From assembly GCF_039530945.1 (NCBI RefSeq), contig NZ_BAAAPC010000018.1:62001-126000 (forward strand): a DNA stretch of 64,000 bases. The letters are read 5' to 3'. Shown here in pieces: positions 43,309-51,916 of the stretch. The stretch is from Nocardiopsis_C rhodophaea (GTDB taxonomy: Bacteria > Actinomycetota > Actinomycetes > Streptosporangiales > Streptosporangiaceae). The translations under genes were made by a program, and so were the position numbers. Below the pieces are notes generated by a model that saw only the letters and a list, made by a program, of their open reading frames with translations, was not told where the DNA came from and ran no database searches. Positions within the stretch are counted from its first letter, which is position 1, and each line of letters opens with the position of its first letter.

Positions 43309-43758
43309 GGCTCCGCGGCGCGGTGGGCGGGGGCGCGGGCCGAGCGCGAATTCCCCGGCCCGGCCCGCCGTCACACCGGGTGCGGGCATGGCCGATGCCC
43401 GTTGTCCGCGGCCGAGCGGTGTTCCGCTCGGATACTGACGAAGGGCGACAAGGCATGCACACCTGGTTCGCAATGCACGAGCCAACTACAAATATGCCTA
43501 CACTCGGATTAATTTACGATAACCACCTGCGGACGATAAGTGTGATGAGGGCCCTTCAGTATTAGGATCTTCTTGCGAAGGCAGACTGCGAATAGCGGAA
43601 ACGAATTCGTTATCCGGCACGGATGGGAGGCCTGGACCGAAGGGTGGCCGAACCGGGCGCGCGAAGTGCGGCGGAGTGATGCACGCGGCCCTGAACGCTC
43701 TGCATCGGCCCAGGACACCCGGTGACCGGTACACGAGGTTGGAGTCGTCATCAATCGC
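43309..43758. other. intergenic region upstream of the BCCT gene
   Basis: Two hairpins lie here: CGGGCAT/ATGCCCG (43383-43401) and CCGAGCGG/CCGCTCGG (43412-43431), suitable as terminators for the SdpI remnant. An AT-rich stretch at about 43480-43620 probably carries the transporter promoter, but I see no strong -35/-10 pair. No gene is supported. Confidence 0.45.
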
Positions 43759-45453
43759 TTGAAGTCATACATCCAGGAGCACACAAACCCACCGGTGTTC
43801 TTCATCTCCGGTGCTGTCGTCCTCGTCTTCCTCGTCGTCGGCGTGGCGATTCCCGAGCAGTTTGGTGAGGCCGCATCGAACATCCGCAATTGGATCGGGT
43901 TGAACTTCGGCTGGTTCTACATCATCTCGACCACGTTCTTCTTGATCCTCTCCGCGGCGCTCATGCTCAGCCGCTATGGGAACATCCGATTGGGGCCGGA
44001 CTCCTCACGGCCGGAGTTCAGCACCCTCGCGTGGTTCGCCATGCTGTTCACCGCCGGTATGGGTATCGGCCTGGTGTTCTGGGGCGTGGCCGAACCCGCC
44101 TACCACGCGGCGAACGACTACATCGCCCAGACCGCCGGCGTCCCGGCGGACCCCACCCAGCGGACCCCGGCGGACGATGCCGCCAACGCCAGCACGGCGA
44201 TGCAGTTCACACTGTTCCACTGGGGCTTCCATCCCTGGGCCGTCTACATCATCCTCGGCCTGTCCCTGGGCTACTTCTGCTTCCGCAAGGGCCTGCCCAT
44301 GCGGCCGGCCTCGGCGCTGTACCCGCTGATCGGCAACCGCATCTACGGCTGGCTCGGCAACCTGATCGACATCCTCGCCGTCTTCGGCACGCTGTTCGGC
44401 CTGGCGACATCGCTGGGTCTGGGCACGATGCAGGTCAACACCGGCCTGAACCAGGAGTTCGGCGTCCCCGTCAGCCCGTTCGTGCAGACGCTGATCATCA
44501 TCCTGATCACCTCGGTCGCGGTGGTCAGCGTGGTGGCCGGCATCGACAAGGGCATCCGGCGGCTGTCGGTGATCAACCTGTGGCTGGCGGCGGCCCTGCT
44601 GCTCATCATGTTCCTGATCGGGCCGAAGCTGTGGATCCTGAGCATGATGTACACCGGGGCGGGTGACTACCTGCAGAACCTGGTGCAGATGAGTCTGGAC
44701 TTCGCGGTCAACAGTCCCGCCGGAACGGTCCCGGCGGCCGACTTCGCCAACACCTGGACCATCTTCTACTGGGGCTGGTGGATCTCCTGGTCGCCGTTTG
44801 TCGGCATGTTCCTCGCCCGCATCTCCTACGGCCGCACCATCCGCCAGTTCGTCGTCGGTACCCTGTTCGCCCCGGTCGGCGTCAGCGTCCTGTGGTTCGG
44901 TGTCTTCGGCGGCACCGGCATCTTCTACGACCTGTTCCGCCTCGGGGACAAGGAGCAGATCAGCGACCTCGCCAGCGAGGCCGAGGCGACCTTCCACCTG
45001 ATCGACGCCTTCCCGCTGCCCGGTATCTTCCTGTCCCTCCTGGCGCTGCTGACCATGGTCGTCGTGGTGGTCTTCTTCATCACCTCGTCCGACTCCGGTT
45101 CGCTCGTCGTGGACATGCTGACCAACGGCGGCGACCCGCACCCGGTCCGCATCCAGCGGATCTTCTGGGCCACGATGGAGGGTGTCATCACCATCGTGCT
45201 GCTGGTCATCGGCGGCAGTAAGGCCCTGGAGGCACTCCAGGCGGCCGCCGTGTCCACTGGTCTGCCCTTCGCGGTCGTGCTCGTCATCATCGGCTTCAGC
45301 CTGCTCAAGGCGCTGCGCTCGGAGGATCCGATCTCGATGCTGCCCCAAAGCCTCAAACCGAGCAGCTCGCCCAGTCGTCCCGACGCCGCGGCGAGCGGGG
45401 AGCGGGTGCCCGTGGCCGCCCCCGACAACGTTGACAAGCCCACCGCCGAATAG
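43759..45453 (+). CDS. BCCT family betaine/carnitine/choline transporter
   Basis: The 564-residue protein has about twelve membrane helices and the family hallmarks: FTAGMGIGLVFWGVAEPAYH near residue 100, NTWTIFYWGWWISWSPFVG (the aromatic substrate-binding helix), and FLARISYGRTIRQFVVG. It should import glycine betaine or a similar osmolyte with sodium or protons. The long polar C-terminal tail may help sense osmotic stress, as in BetP. The first start in frame is TTG at 43759, with a weak GGTTGGAG upstream. An Hsp20 gene follows after 30 bp, so the two may respond to stress together. Confidence 0.93.
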   Translation: MKSYIQEHTNPPVFFISGAVVLVFLVVGVAIPEQFGEAASNIRNWIGLNFGWFYIISTTFFLILSAALMLSRYGNIRLGPDSSRPEFSTLAWFAMLFTAGMGIGLVFWGVAEPAYHAANDYIAQTAGVPADPTQRTPADDAANASTAMQFTLFHWGFHPWAVYIILGLSLGYFCFRKGLPMRPASALYPLIGNRIYGWLGNLIDILAVFGTLFGLATSLGLGTMQVNTGLNQEFGVPVSPFVQTLIIILITSVAVVSVVAGIDKGIRRLSVINLWLAAALLLIMFLIGPKLWILSMMYTGAGDYLQNLVQMSLDFAVNSPAGTVPAADFANTWTIFYWGWWISWSPFVGMFLARISYGRTIRQFVVGTLFAPVGVSVLWFGVFGGTGIFYDLFRLGDKEQISDLASEAEATFHLIDAFPLPGIFLSLLALLTMVVVVVFFITSSDSGSLVVDMLTNGGDPHPVRIQRIFWATMEGVITIVLLVIGGSKALEALQAAAVSTGLPFAVVLVIIGFSLLKALRSEDPISMLPQSLKPSSSPSRPDAAASGERVPVAAPDNVDKPTAE

Positions 45454-45483
45454 GCACCGACGAGCAGTGAAGGGAGGAATGTG

Positions 45484-45951
45484 ATGGCGCCGCAGAAGAA
45501 GAGTCGGGGCAACCCGTTCCGCGGGGTGCTCGACATGATGAGCGAGATGAACCGCATCTCCGACACGATGGCCAACCTGGAGAGCGGGACCTCGCAGCCC
45601 CGGGGGTACTCCGACGCGTGGAGTCCCGCGACCGATATCTTCGCGCGCGGATCCGACCTGTTCATCCGCTGCGAGTTGCCCGGGGTGGACCTGGATGACG
45701 TGGAGGTGTCGTTCTCGCACGGCTCTCTGACCATCGCCGGGGAGCGCAAGCGCGATGACGACGAGGTCGTCTACTACGCCTCAGAGCGCTTCCTGGGTGC
45801 GTTCCGCCGGGAGATCACCCTGCCCGAGGGGGTCAAGGAGGCCGACATCTCGGCACGGTTCGACGACGGGCTGCTGGAGGTCAAGGTCGCCAACGCGGTC
45901 GACGCTGACGGACCCCGGCAGATCGCGATCCAGAGCCGCAAGCGCCGCTAG
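45484..45951 (+). CDS. Hsp20/alpha-crystallin small heat-shock protein
   Basis: The 155-residue protein has a short N-terminal arm and an alpha-crystallin domain: WSPATDIFARGSDLFIRCEL, PGVDLDDVEVSFSHGSLTIA, ERFLGAFRREITLPEGV and DGLLEVKVANAV. These ATP-independent chaperones hold unfolded proteins. GGGAGG lies 6 nt before the ATG at 45484; an adjacent GTG at 45481 is closer to it. It lies 30 bp after the BCCT gene and ends in a strong terminator. HAIR- or CIRCE-type control elements are not visible in the short gap. Confidence 0.93.
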   Translation: MAPQKKSRGNPFRGVLDMMSEMNRISDTMANLESGTSQPRGYSDAWSPATDIFARGSDLFIRCELPGVDLDDVEVSFSHGSLTIAGERKRDDDEVVYYASERFLGAFRREITLPEGVKEADISARFDDGLLEVKVANAVDADGPRQIAIQSRKRR

Positions 45952-45975
45952 TCTCCGATCTCGCCGAACCACGCG

Positions 45976-46011
45976 AGGGCCCGGACGGATCGTCGGATCC
46001 GTCCGGGCCCT
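45976..46011. terminator. 16-bp hairpin terminator between hsp20 and the M16 gene
   Basis: AGGGCCCGGACGGATC (45976-45991) and GATCCGTCCGGGCCCT (45996-46011) pair perfectly around GTCG. CTTTCG follows on the plus strand. It lies between convergent genes and is the strongest hairpin in this part of the window. Confidence 0.8.
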
Positions 46012-46056
46012 CTTTCGCAGCGGGGGACCCCGGCATGGCGCGTGCGAGCCCGGTGG

Positions 46057-47391
46057 CTAGAAGACCCGGCCCTCCTCGTAGGGGCCGATGACCGCGAGCG
46101 CCTGGGGCCGCTTGAGGAGGTCCGCGGCGACGGCCGCCACGTCGTCGAGCGTGACCGCGTCGAAGGCCGCCAGGTCGTCGTCGAGCGAGATGTGCCGCCG
46201 GTACCCGAGCTCGTGCCCGGTCAGCCGCGCCATACGGGCGTCGGTGCCCTCGGTGGCCAGCACCCACGTCCCCTTCAGCTGCCCCTTGGCGCGGGCCAGC
46301 TCCTCCTCGGTGATTCCGGAGGCCGCGACGTCCGCGAGCTCCTCCCGGCACACGCCCAGCACCTCGTCGATCTTCTCCGGCAGGCAGCCCGCGTACACCT
46401 GGAACAGCCCGGTGTCGGCGTACGCGCTGTGGTACGAGTGGACGGCGTAGGCCAGGCCGCGCTTCTCCCGCACCTCCTGGAACAGCCGCGACGACATACC
46501 GCCGCCCAGCGCTGCGCTCAGCACGCGCAGCGCGTACCGGCGCTCATCGGTCCGGGCCATGCCCTCGCAGCCCAGGATGAGGTGGGCCTGCTCGGTCTCG
46601 CGCGACAGCAGCGCCGTCCCGGGGGTCACCTCCACCCGCGCGCCGCCGACCCGCGGCCCGGCCGGACGGGCGTCCCCGGCGGCCGCCAGACGCTCGGAGA
46701 ACGCGGCACGGACCGCCTCCACGACGTCGTCATGGTCGAGGTTGCCCGCGGCCGACACGATGAGCTGAGCGGGCCGGTAGGCCTCGCGGTACTGCTCCAG
46801 GATCCGCTCGCGCGGCAGCGCCCCGATCGTGTCGTTGGTCCCCAGGATGGGACGGCCCAACGGGGATCCGGCGTACACGTGCGCGGCGATGACGTCGTCG
46901 ACCAGGTCGCCCGGCTCGTCCTCGTACATCGCGATCTCTTCGAGGATGACCCCCCGCTCGGTCTCCACCTCGCCGGGGTCGAGCACCGAGTTGGCCACCA
47001 TGTCCGACACGACGTCGATGGCCAGCGGCAGGTCCCGGTCCAGCACCTTGGCGTGGTAGGTCGTCTGCTCCTTGGTGGTGTAGGCGTTGTGGTCGGCACC
47101 GACACTGTCGAGCAGCGCCGAGATCCGCATCGCGTCGCGCCGCTCGGTGCCCTTGAACAGCAGGTGTTCGAGGAAGTGCGCGGCACCGGCGTGCGCGTCG
47201 TCCTCGTCGCGGGATCCGGTCGTCGCGGAGATGCCGAAGGCGGCCGACCGCACGCCCGGCATCGCCTCGGTGAGGACGCGCAACCCGCCGGGCAGCACGG
47301 TGCGCCGCACGAGGCCCGAGCCGTCGCCCGGCTCCAGCAGGGTGACGGTGCTCCCGGGGTCCTGCTCGGCTGCGATGGGGGCAGAGCTCAT
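46057..47391 (-). CDS. M16 family zinc metallopeptidase
   Basis: The 444-residue processing-protease-like protein has the inverted zinc motif HFLEH in AAHFLEHLLFKGTERRDAM near residue 70. The downstream glutamate lies in VETERGVILEEIAMYEDEP, and EKRGLAYAVHSYHSAYADTG in the second half marks the R/Y pair of M16B enzymes. It probably acts in the cytoplasm on peptides or partly unfolded proteins. The ATG at 47391 has AAGGA 3-4 nt upstream. It lies 111 bp after pnp on the same strand; a pnp-M16 pair is usual in actinobacteria. Confidence 0.93.
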   Translation of the reverse strand: MSSAPIAAEQDPGSTVTLLEPGDGSGLVRRTVLPGGLRVLTEAMPGVRSAAFGISATTGSRDEDDAHAGAAHFLEHLLFKGTERRDAMRISALLDSVGADHNAYTTKEQTTYHAKVLDRDLPLAIDVVSDMVANSVLDPGEVETERGVILEEIAMYEDEPGDLVDDVIAAHVYAGSPLGRPILGTNDTIGALPRERILEQYREAYRPAQLIVSAAGNLDHDDVVEAVRAAFSERLAAAGDARPAGPRVGGARVEVTPGTALLSRETEQAHLILGCEGMARTDERRYALRVLSAALGGGMSSRLFQEVREKRGLAYAVHSYHSAYADTGLFQVYAGCLPEKIDEVLGVCREELADVAASGITEEELARAKGQLKGTWVLATEGTDARMARLTGHELGYRRHISLDDDLAAFDAVTLDDVAAVAADLLKRPQALAVIGPYEEGRVF

Positions 47392-47502
47392 GCTTCCTTC
47401 TTCACGTCGTCGGGGGCGATGTGTCAGGGATCGCGTGAGCGAACGCGACGGGGCGGCCGCACCCTGTGGTGCGGCCGCCCCGGTCATGCGTTCGTCACGG
47501 AA

Positions 47503-49812
47503 TCAGGTGTTCTCGCTGCGGGCACCGCGGGTGCGGCGGCGACGGCGCGGCGCGCCGTTGTCACCCTCGGACTCGTCCTTCTCCGGTTCGGTGTCCTTGG
47601 CCTCCGCGGTGTCGGGACCGTCAGCCGCGGCGGCTTCGGCCTCCACGACCTCCACCGGGATCAGCGACAGCTTGCCGCGGTCGTCGATCTCGCGGATCTC
47701 CACCTGGATCTTCTCGCCGATGCTGATGACATCGTCGAGGTTCTCGATGCGCTTGCCGCCGTGCAGCTTGCGGATCTGCGAGATGTGCAGCAGGCCGTCC
47801 TTGCCCGGGAGCAGGGAGACGAACGCGCCGAACGCGGTGGTCTTGACGACCGTACCGAGGTAGCGGTCGCCGACCTCCGGCATCGTCGGGTTGGCGATGC
47901 TGTTGACCGTGTCCCGCGCGGCCTCGGCCGACGGGCCGTCGACGGCGCCGATGTAGATGGTGCCGTCGTCCTCGATCGTGATGTCGGCGCCGGTGTCCTC
48001 CTGGATCGAGTTGATCATCTTGCCCTTCGGGCCGATGACCTCGCCGATCTTGTCCACCGGGATCTTGACGGTGAGGATGCGCGGCGCGTGCGGGCTCATC
48101 TCGGCCGGGCGGTTGATGGCCTCCTGCATGACGTCCAGGATGGCCAGCCGCGCGCCGCGGGCCTGCTGCAGCGCCTTGGCCAGCTGCTCGGCGGGGATGC
48201 CGTCGAGCTTGGTGTCGAGCTGGAGTGCGGTGATGAGCTCACGGGTCCCGGCGACCTTGAAGTCCATGTCGCCGAACGCGTCCTCGGCGCCGAGGATGTC
48301 AGTCAGCGTGACGAACTTGTCGCCCTCGCTGATCAGACCCATGGCGATACCGGACACCATTTCCTTGAGCGGGACGCCCGCCGCCATCAGCGACATGGTG
48401 GAGGCGCAGACCGAGCCCATGGACGTGGAGCCATTGGAGCCGACCGCCTCCGACACCTGCCGGATGGCGTACGGGAACTCCTCGCGGGACGGCAGAACGG
48501 GCAGCAGCGCCCGCTCCGCCAGCGCGCCGTGGCCGATTTCGCGGCGCTTGGGCGAGCCGACGCGGCCGGTCTCCCCGGTGGAGTACGGCGGGAAGTTGTA
48601 GTTGTGCATGTAGCGCTTGGTCCGCTCGGGGTTGAGCGTGTCGACCGTCTGCTCCATGCGCAGCATGTTCAGCGTGCTGACACCCAGGATCTGGGTCTCA
48701 CCGCGCTCGAACAGCGCCGAGCCGTGCGCCCGCGGGACCACGCCGACCTCGGCGCTGAGCGGGCGGATGTCCTTGGGGCCGCGGCCGTCGATGCGGACGT
48801 TGTCGCGCAGCACGCGCTCCCGCATCAGCTGCTTGGTGAGCGAGCGGAAGGCCGCACCGACCTCCTTCTCGCGCCCCTCGAAGTCCTCGGCGAGCTTCTC
48901 CCCGGCCAGCGCCTTGACGCGGTCGAGCTCGGTCTCGCGCTCCTGCTTGTCGGCGATGGTCAGCGCCTGTGTCAGCTGCTCGCGGACCGCGCTGTCGACG
49001 GCGGCGTAGACGTCGTCCTCGTAGTCGAGGAAGATCGGGAACTCGGCTGCGATCTCGGTCGGCGGGACCTGGTCGGCCAGCGCCTGCTGGGCCCGGCACA
49101 GCACCTTGATGAACGGCTTGGCGGCCTCAAGGCCCTCGGCGACCGTCTGCTCGTTGGGGCCGACAGCACCGTCGGCGACGAGCTTCAGGGTGTGCACCGT
49201 GGACTCGGCCTCGACCATCATGATCGCGACGTCCCCGTCGTCGAGCACGCGGCCCGCCACCACCATGTCGAAGGTGGCGTTCTCCAGCTCGCTGTGGGTC
49301 GGGAACGCGACCCACTGGCCCTCGATCAGTGCCACGCGGACGCCGCCGATCGGGCCGGAGAACGGCAGCTCGGCGAGCTGGGTGGACATCGACGCGGCGT
49401 TGATGGCGACGACGTCGTAGAGGTGGTCCGGGTGGAGCGACATGATCGTCTCGACCACCTGGATCTCGTTGCGCAGGCCGTGCCGGAACGACGGGCGCAG
49501 CGGCCGGTCGATCAGGCGGCAGGTGAGGATGGCGTCCTCGGACGGACGGCCCTCACGCCGGAAGAACGAGCCGGGAATGCGGCCCGCGGCGTACATGCGC
49601 TCCTCGACGTCCACCGTCAGCGGGAAGAAGTCGAGGTTCTCCTTGGGCCGCTTCGAAGCCGTGGTGGCCGACAGGACCATGGTCTCGTCGTCGAGGTAGG
49701 CGACGGCGGAGCCGGCGGCCTGACGAGCGAGACGGCCCGTCTCGAAGCGGATGGTACGGGTGCCGAAGCGACCGTTGTCGATGACGGCTTCGGCGGAATA
49801 CGCGCCCTCCAT
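47503..49812 (-). CDS. pnp: polyribonucleotide nucleotidyltransferase (PNPase)
   Basis: PNPase degrades RNA 3' to 5' with phosphate, and in actinobacteria also adds tails. The 769-residue protein has two RNase PH domains (GRLARQAAGSAVAYLDDETM; RVLRDNVRIDGRGPKDIRPL), then a KH domain (DKIGEVIGPKGKMINSIQED) and an S1 domain (VGDRYLGTVVKTTAFGAFVS). The tail is acidic, then Arg-rich (RRRRRTRG). The ATG at 49812 has a perfect AGGAGG at 6 nt. It lies downstream of rpsO, the classical arrangement; the 399-bp gap holds the rpsO terminator. Confidence 0.97.
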   Translation of the reverse strand: MEGAYSAEAVIDNGRFGTRTIRFETGRLARQAAGSAVAYLDDETMVLSATTASKRPKENLDFFPLTVDVEERMYAAGRIPGSFFRREGRPSEDAILTCRLIDRPLRPSFRHGLRNEIQVVETIMSLHPDHLYDVVAINAASMSTQLAELPFSGPIGGVRVALIEGQWVAFPTHSELENATFDMVVAGRVLDDGDVAIMMVEAESTVHTLKLVADGAVGPNEQTVAEGLEAAKPFIKVLCRAQQALADQVPPTEIAAEFPIFLDYEDDVYAAVDSAVREQLTQALTIADKQERETELDRVKALAGEKLAEDFEGREKEVGAAFRSLTKQLMRERVLRDNVRIDGRGPKDIRPLSAEVGVVPRAHGSALFERGETQILGVSTLNMLRMEQTVDTLNPERTKRYMHNYNFPPYSTGETGRVGSPKRREIGHGALAERALLPVLPSREEFPYAIRQVSEAVGSNGSTSMGSVCASTMSLMAAGVPLKEMVSGIAMGLISEGDKFVTLTDILGAEDAFGDMDFKVAGTRELITALQLDTKLDGIPAEQLAKALQQARGARLAILDVMQEAINRPAEMSPHAPRILTVKIPVDKIGEVIGPKGKMINSIQEDTGADITIEDDGTIYIGAVDGPSAEAARDTVNSIANPTMPEVGDRYLGTVVKTTAFGAFVSLLPGKDGLLHISQIRKLHGGKRIENLDDVISIGEKIQVEIREIDDRGKLSLIPVEVVEAEAAAADGPDTAEAKDTEPEKDESEGDNGAPRRRRRTRGARSENT

Positions 49813-50211
49813 GGGCGACCTCCTACTACAGGTTTGTTCCAAGAGGTCCCGCGTCCGTACCCCGAAGAGTGTGGTGATCGTCGTCGAGATGACGTCTCAG
49901 CCGCTCGGCGCTGTGTGCGCGGAGGGCCCTGACGACCGGTCATCGATCGAAGCCCTCGGCGCGCCTCCGCTGGGGGGCGAGCCGAAGACCACTACCGAGG
50001 ACCGGCCTCGACGCGGCAGTCGAGGGTGAGGACCGCGGGAACACTTCAATTGCGATGGAGTTATCACGTGTGGATGCGACAGAGCCGCGAAGGGCGAACG
50101 CATTCACACAGCCACCACTGCGGACGATACTCCCTGGCCACAGCGGCGGGTGCCACACCCACACACTACTAAGAAAGGGAGCGGCCGAGGCCACTCCCCC
50201 ACGTCACCTGC
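49813..50211 (-). other. rpsO-pnp intergenic leader
   Basis: These 399 bp carry no gene. On the minus strand they start with the rpsO terminator hairpin (50177-50198) and end with the pnp ribosome-binding site. At 50130-50150 a 21-bp stretch matches the central cobalamin-riboswitch block at 19 of 21 positions, but the other aptamer blocks are missing. A structured leader that PNPase or RNase III acts on is known in other bacteria and possible here. Confidence 0.5.
50177..50198 (-). terminator. hairpin terminator of rpsO
   Basis: On the minus strand GGGAGTGGCC pairs with GGCCGCTCCC (one mismatch) and is followed by TTTCTTAG. It starts 14 bp after the rpsO stop and probably reduces read-through into pnp. 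Confidence 0.7.
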
Positions 50212-50481
50212 CTAGCGGCGCAAGCCGAGGCGCTCGATGAGCTTCCGGTAACGGTTGATGTCCTTCTTCGCGATGTACTTGAGAAGGCGGCGACGGCGGC
50301 CGACCATCAGCAGCAGGCCACGGCGGCTGTGGTGGTCGTGCTTGTGCGTCTTCAGGTGCTCGGTGAGCTCGGTGATCCGGTGCGTCAGCAGCGCGACCTG
50401 AACGTCGGGCGAACCGGTGTCGCCCTCGGCGGTGCCGTACTCGGCGATGATCTTTTCCTTGGTGGCGGCGTCGATCGACAC
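50212..50481 (-). CDS. rpsO: 30S ribosomal protein S15
   Basis: S15 binds the central domain of 16S rRNA. The protein has exactly the usual 89 residues, with EYGTAEGDTGSPDVQVALLT, HLKTHKHDHHSRRGLLLMVG and KYIAKKDINRYRKLIERLGL all standard. The GTG start has GGAG 4 nt upstream; the frame remains open further upstream without conservation. It lies between ribF and pnp on the minus strand. Confidence 0.98.
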   Translation of the reverse strand: MSIDAATKEKIIAEYGTAEGDTGSPDVQVALLTHRITELTEHLKTHKHDHHSRRGLLLMVGRRRRLLKYIAKKDINRYRKLIERLGLRR

Positions 50482-50722
50482 GTCGCTCCATTCTTCTTTT
50501 TCGTCAGTACGCGGGCATGGGAATGCTCCGCACATAGCAGGCGGGGCGCAGCCGCGGTGACCGCGCGTACGAACAGTCACCGTCAATGGAGGATCGAGGC
50601 ACCGGCCCCGCGTGAACCCGCGGGACGGTGATCGGCCTGATCGGCGCTGCCCGCCCCCGCGACGGCGGCGAGCACGATCTCGATCCTTGTGTACTCGTCG
50701 CAGTCTACCGCAAACAGCGAGG

Positions 50723-51697
50723 TCACCCGACATCCGACGGATCGCCGTCGGTACCGGCCATCAGTTCGCGGGCCTGGTCGACGTCGCGCCGCATCGCTTC
50801 GATCAGCTCGTCGACGCTGTCGAAGCGCAGCTGACCGCGGATGTGGTGGACGAACTCGATGGCCATGGCCTCGCCGTACAGGTCGAGGTCGTCGCGGTCC
50901 AGCGCGTACGCCTCCACGGTCCGCGGGCTGCCCTCGAAGGTGGGGTTGGTGCCCACGGAGATCGCCGCCGGCCAGCATGATTCCGCGTGCTCCCCCGGCG
51001 CGGTCCGCAGCAGCCACCCCGCGTACACGCCGTCGGCCGGGATCGCGGCGTGCGCCGGGCAGTCGAGGTTGGCCGTGGGAAAACCGAGCAACTCGCGCCC
51101 GCGCGCCGCGCCGTGCACGATCCGGCCCTCGACCCGGTGCGGACGCCCCAGCTCGACCCGTGCCTCGGCGACGTTCCCCTCGCTGAGGTAGCGGCGGATC
51201 AGCGTCGAGGTGATGGTGTCGGCATCCGCCACCAGCCGCACCCCTTCGGTGGTGAAGTCGTACTTCTCGCCGAGCGTCCGCAGCACGTCCACATCGCCCG
51301 CCGCCTTGTGTCCGAACCGGAAGTTCTCCCCCACGACCACCGCCGCCGTGTGCAGCCGGTCCACCAGGACGTGCTGCACGAACTCCTCCGCGGAAAGCCG
51401 GGACAGCTCCACGGTGAACGGCAGCACGCACACCGCGTCGGCCCCGTGCTCGGCCAGCAGCTCGGCCTTGCGGTCCGGCGGGGTGAGCACGGCCGGGTGC
51501 GGCAGGTCGCGCACGACCGAGTCGGGATGCGGTTCGAACGTGACGACCACGACCGGCAGATCGAGCCGTCTGGCCTGGTCGACCGCTGTGCGCAGGATGG
51601 TCTGGTGGCCGCGGTGCACACCGTCGAACACCCCGATGGTCACAACGGACCGGCCCCAGTCCCGGGGTATCTCCTCCAGCCCGCCCCAACGCCGCAC
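50723..51697 (-). CDS. ribF: bifunctional riboflavin kinase/FAD synthetase
   Basis: RibF phosphorylates riboflavin to FMN and adenylates FMN to FAD. The 324-residue protein has the adenylyltransferase domain first (VVTIGVFDGVHRGHQTILRT; VVGENFRFGHKAAGDVDVL; ADTITSTLIRRYLSEGNV). The kinase domain follows (GRELLGFPTANLDCP; PAAISVGTNPTFEGSPRTVE; IRGQLRFDSVDELIEAM). GTG at 51697 is chosen: GGAG lies 9 nt upstream and the N-terminus MRRWGGLEEIP matches relatives. A TTG two codons earlier is too close to the same site. The 66-bp palindromic repeat lies between it and truB. Confidence 0.95.
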   Translation of the reverse strand: MRRWGGLEEIPRDWGRSVVTIGVFDGVHRGHQTILRTAVDQARRLDLPVVVVTFEPHPDSVVRDLPHPAVLTPPDRKAELLAEHGADAVCVLPFTVELSRLSAEEFVQHVLVDRLHTAAVVVGENFRFGHKAAGDVDVLRTLGEKYDFTTEGVRLVADADTITSTLIRRYLSEGNVAEARVELGRPHRVEGRIVHGAARGRELLGFPTANLDCPAHAAIPADGVYAGWLLRTAPGEHAESCWPAAISVGTNPTFEGSPRTVEAYALDRDDLDLYGEAMAIEFVHHIRGQLRFDSVDELIEAMRRDVDQARELMAGTDGDPSDVG

Positions 51698-51820
51698 GTC
51701 CAACAGCTCCCCTCAGACGAATGTCCGCTCGAAATCTCGGCGAAAAGTCCCGGATCAACGGTACCGTTCCCGCCACGGCTGCGATCACCATGCCGCCTCC
51801 GCGTCGGTTTCCGCCCCACC

Positions 51821-51892
51821 CCTCCGTTGATCTCGGCGATATCGACCTAATTCTGGCGGACATTCGGTCGATATCGCCGAGATCAACGGAGG
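51821..51892. repeat. palindromic intergenic repeat, copy 1
   Basis: Two 27-bp arms (51821-51847 and 51866-51892) are exact reverse complements around an 18-bp asymmetric loop. Each arm includes the smaller palindrome CGATATCG. The inner 66 bp (51824-51889) recur at 60110-60175 in the opposite orientation without a mismatch. This copy lies between truB and ribF on the minus strand. No coding sequence lies inside it. It looks like a REP/MITE-type element. Confidence 0.85.
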
Positions 51893-51916
51893 GACCGGGA
51901 GTTCCGCGGCCGCGGT

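Noticed and set aside
41958..43758. attL/attR direct repeats made from the tRNA-Arg 3' end
   Set aside because: I looked for a second copy of the T-arm and acceptor sequence downstream and saw none within the window.
46042..49932. A 1296-codon open frame antisense to pnp and the M16 gene
   Set aside because: It spans two well-supported genes and the intergenic gap, and shows only repetitive Gly/Val/Arg/Asp sequence.
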